A model generated the notes under the pieces. The model was not told the origin of the DNA and made no database searches. It saw only the letters and a list, made by a program, of their open reading frames with translations. Source: Candidatus Planktophila lacus (GTDB taxonomy: Bacteria; Pseudomonadota; Gammaproteobacteria; Steroidobacterales; Steroidobacteraceae). Taken from it: a stretch of 64,000 nucleotides of DNA. Below, piece by piece: positions 62,324-64,000 of the stretch. The stretch covers positions 25,456 to 89,455 of the forward strand of contig CALQLF020000001.1 in the NCBI GenBank assembly GCA_943331345.2, in the 5' to 3' direction. The position numbers and the translations under genes are program-made. Within the stretch, counting starts at the first letter, position 1; every line of letters begins with the position of its first letter.

Positions 62324-62854
62324 ATGCCACACCGTAACACCGCCACCCCGCGCCGGATGCCCGCCCTGGCCGCCATCGCGGCGCTGTCCGCCGCCGCCCT
62401 GCTGTCCGCCTGCGGTGGCAACGATGCGCAGCAGACGCAGGCTGAGGAGCCCGCCTTCACGCTCGCGGACCTCGAAGCCGCTAAGCCTGTAGCCGTCACC
62501 CCGGAGCAAGTAGCGGAGACGTTCGCCCTCGGCAGCAAATCCACGGACCTGCAACGCGAGTTACTCGAGAAGGAAGTCTCTGGCCAAGTGGTTGAATGGG
62601 ACCTGCAGCTTTACGAGGTGAGCCTTGAAGGAGACGTTTACACCGTCAGCACGCAGCCGGTGCCCGTAGCCGATAGCGATACGGTCAACCTTATTCGTAT
62701 CATCGCCAACGTACGCGCACGCACTCCGGAAGATCATGACTTCCTGCGGGCAGTGAAAACCGGCGACCCCATCCGCTTGCGTGGGCGCTTAACGGCCATT
62801 GCGCTGCGAACGGCGGTAGTGCTGGACCCGGCGGTGGTGGTGATGAGGCAATAA
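62324..62854 (+). CDS. Lipoprotein with OB-fold-like (tRNA_anti-like) domain
   Basis: 176 residues. A signal with lipobox LLSACGG (cleavage before Cys ~30) predicts an outer- or inner-membrane lipoprotein. The mature part has a short helical region and then a beta-rich domain (VSGQVVEWDLQLYEVSLEGD, TVNLIRIIANVRART, DPIRLRGRLTAIALR) typical of small OB-fold lipoproteins. Function unknown. A decayed copy of its central part is found 0.75 kb downstream, beyond the HepT/MntA pair. Confidence 0.8.
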   Translation: MPHRNTATPRRMPALAAIAALSAAALLSACGGNDAQQTQAEEPAFTLADLEAAKPVAVTPEQVAETFALGSKSTDLQRELLEKEVSGQVVEWDLQLYEVSLEGDVYTVSTQPVPVADSDTVNLIRIIANVRARTPEDHDFLRAVKTGDPIRLRGRLTAIALRTAVVLDPAVVVMRQ

Positions 62855-62901
62855 AGCCCCGCCTAGTCGACGCTACACGCTTGACACGGTATGCTCAAAA
62901 A

Positions 62902-63204
62902 ATGACGAAGCCGCTGCAAATCCTCCTAGACAATCTGCGTTCTCTGAAGCCGGAACTACGCGCCCGTTTTGGCGTAAGTAGCATAGCTATCTTCGGCTCG
63001 CATGCACGGGGGGAAGCTACAGAAAATTCCGATTTGGACCTGTTGATCGGGTTCGCCGAAGACGCGCGCCCCACTCTCTTTACCCTGTCTGACATGGACG
63101 CCCTGCTGGAGCAGCACTTGGGAATCCATGTAGACACCGTGCCGGACACCTGTATAAATCCGCGCATCGAACCCTACATACGCGCCCACTTGCGTGAGGT
63201 CTAA
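62902..63204 (+). CDS. mntA: MntA antitoxin nucleotidyltransferase of a HepT/MntA system
   Basis: 100 residues from the ATG at 62902. A minimal nucleotidyltransferase: IAIFGSHARGE followed by SDLDLLIG, giving GS-x10-D-x-D with G32, S33, D44 and D46. Known MntA antitoxins AMPylate a tyrosine in the HepT toxin. The stop overlaps the hepT start (TAATG), the usual tight coupling. Confidence 0.93.
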   Translation: MTKPLQILLDNLRSLKPELRARFGVSSIAIFGSHARGEATENSDLDLLIGFAEDARPTLFTLSDMDALLEQHLGIHVDTVPDTCINPRIEPYIRAHLREV

Positions 63205-63563
63205 TGGCCTCTCGAATTGCGCGTCCACTGCTCGAAGACATGCTGGCATATGCTCGAGAGGCTGTCGCCTTAGCGGGCGGACGGTCCGGTAGCGAACTCG
63301 CTGCAGACAGAATTCGCTTTTTAGCTGTTTCACGTGCAGTAGAAATTGTTGGCGAGGCGGCCAGCCAAATTCCAGAAGACGTACGACAGGCTCTCGGAGG
63401 CATACCCTTCCGGCAGGCCGCTGATATGCGTAACCGTTTGATTCACGGATACGGGTTTGTCAGCTCGGACATTCTGGCGAACACTGTTCGTGAAGACTTA
63501 CCCGGGTTGATTGCAGGATTAGAGGTCACGTTGGCGGGAACTTTGCCAGACGAGAAAAATTGA
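63204..63563 (+). CDS. hepT: HepT toxin (HEPN-domain RNase)
   Basis: 119 residues of the HEPN/DUF86 family. The catalytic motif R-x4-H-x-Y is exact: R76-NRLI-H81-G-Y83, where the Tyr is the site modified by MntA. The helical bundle starts RIARPLLEDMLAYAREAV. Toxin RNase of the HepT/MntA pair; it probably cuts mRNA or tRNA when unmodified. The pair sits between a lipoprotein gene and a decayed copy of part of that gene. Confidence 0.93.
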   Translation: MASRIARPLLEDMLAYAREAVALAGGRSGSELAADRIRFLAVSRAVEIVGEAASQIPEDVRQALGGIPFRQAADMRNRLIHGYGFVSSDILANTVREDLPGLIAGLEVTLAGTLPDEKN

Positions 63564-63583
63564 GCTGCCAGTTCGTCTGCCCT

Positions 63584-63670
63584 GAAGCGACGAACCGGCA
63601 GCGCAATCTTCTGGATAAGGAGGTCTCGGGCTAAGTCGTGGATTAGAAGCTGCCGTTTTATGAAGTGCGC
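63584..63670 (+). pseudogene. Decayed fragment of the 62324-62854 lipoprotein gene
   Basis: Read in frame from 63584, the sequence gives EATNRQRNLLDKEVSG, a TAA stop, VVD, a TAG stop, KLPFYEV. The intact lipoprotein reads STDLQRELLEKEVSGQVVEW then DLQLYEV. The two stops (63632 and 63644) replace Gln and Trp. No start or lipobox remains. It is a relic of a second copy of the gene. Confidence 0.8.
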
Positions 63671-63676
63671 CCAGCG

Positions 63677-63997
63677 CTATTCTTCAAACAACTCCGAATG
63701 CGTGCCCGCACGGACAAACACGATAAGGTTTCCCTCGAGGCGGTAGATAAGCAAAAAGTCACCGCCAATATGACACTCGCGATGGTCTGCCCAATCTCCT
63801 TTGAGAGGATGGTCCAGCCACTCCGGGCCCAACGGTGCGTCGTTGGCCACTAGGAGCAAGATGGCTTGCTTCAACCCGCGTAAGTCGTAGCGCCCGGAAT
63901 GAGACAGACGTTCCCAGTCCTTGCGAAAGGCCTTGGTGTAGTCGCACGCGCGGGGTGGCGTGGCTCGCTTAGCGCTTGCCGGCTTTTTCGAGGTCAT
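63677..63997 (-). CDS. YafQ-type RelE-superfamily toxin
   Basis: 106 residues of the YafQ/RelE-StbE type. The fold elements are YTKAFRKDWERL and RECHIGGDFLLIYRL. The catalytic residues H63, H76, D80 and H100 keep exactly the spacing of E. coli YafQ (H50, H63, D67, H87). YafQ cuts mRNA on the ribosome. The N terminus is lysine-rich. The ATG is 3 bases from the window edge, and the antitoxin (DinJ-like) is expected just beyond it. It is complete within the window. Confidence 0.85.
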   Translation of the reverse strand: MTSKKPASAKRATPPRACDYTKAFRKDWERLSHSGRYDLRGLKQAILLLVANDAPLGPEWLDHPLKGDWADHRECHIGGDFLLIYRLEGNLIVFVRAGTHSELFEE

Positions 63998-64000
63998 CGA

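Overview
The window is high-GC bacterial DNA with dense, operon-packed genes and no rRNA, tRNA or CRISPR. The gene set (cbb3 oxidase operon ccoNOQP-G-H-I-S with a FixL/FixJ-like pair, proBA, a moeA-moaA-moaC-mobA-moaD block, htpX, katG, Pseudomonas-like REP hairpins) suggests a respiring gammaproteobacterium. The many Rieske oxygenases, CoA-dependent enzymes and glutathione transferases suggest a degrader of aromatic, alicyclic or hydrocarbon-type compounds. The taxonomic placement is inference; no marker gene is present.

Region 1 (1-19.7 kb) is catabolic. A + strand operon (ThuA-like, Rieske oxygenase, TPP-dependent E1 alpha and beta, lipoyl E2) is followed by PhzF. Then come two small monooxygenase-fold proteins, a Rieske ferredoxin, a VOC protein, an acyl-CoA dehydrogenase, a family III CoA-transferase and three glutathione-transferase-like genes. 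A second + strand operon follows: Rieske oxygenase, an HMG-CoA-synthase-like/DUF35 fusion, a thiolase, an AhpD/CMD-like protein and a third Rieske oxygenase. Two near-identical palindromes, at 7350-7375 and 13583-13608, lie between divergent genes and overlap predicted -35 regions. They look like one regulator's operators tying this locus together.

Region 2 (19.7-30.8 kb) has a ModF-like double ABC ATPase with REP repeats read in frame as its linker, an MBL hydrolase, and molybdenum-cofactor genes. The last of these is a MoaE / poly-His / MoeB / rhodanese fusion. Convergent proBA follows.

Region 3 (30.9-43.3 kb) is respiratory: ccoN-O-Q-P, a two-helix protein, ccoG, a miniature ccoH, ccoI, ccoS, a SafE-like protein, an acidic-tailed protein, a FixL-like kinase without the haem histidine, FixJ, a degenerate receiver and a VIT1-like transporter.

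Region 4 (43.3-59.8 kb) is housekeeping and stress: CbpA-like DnaJ, LOG, a beta-CASP protein, GT39, HtpX, two photolyases, a chalcone-isomerase-like protein, a 2OG-Fe(II) oxygenase, an FAD-linked dehydrogenase, exported KatG, a triple-domain PTPS protein and a GST.

Region 5 (59.8-64 kb) is accessory: a Fic protein with a non-canonical motif, a DUF429 protein, a lipoprotein, a HepT/MntA toxin-antitoxin pair, a decayed copy of part of the lipoprotein gene, and a YafQ-type toxin at the edge. REP-like hairpin clusters (about 25 units at nine sites) punctuate gene ends and, in two genes, coding sequence. No intergenic stretch exceeds 300 bases.
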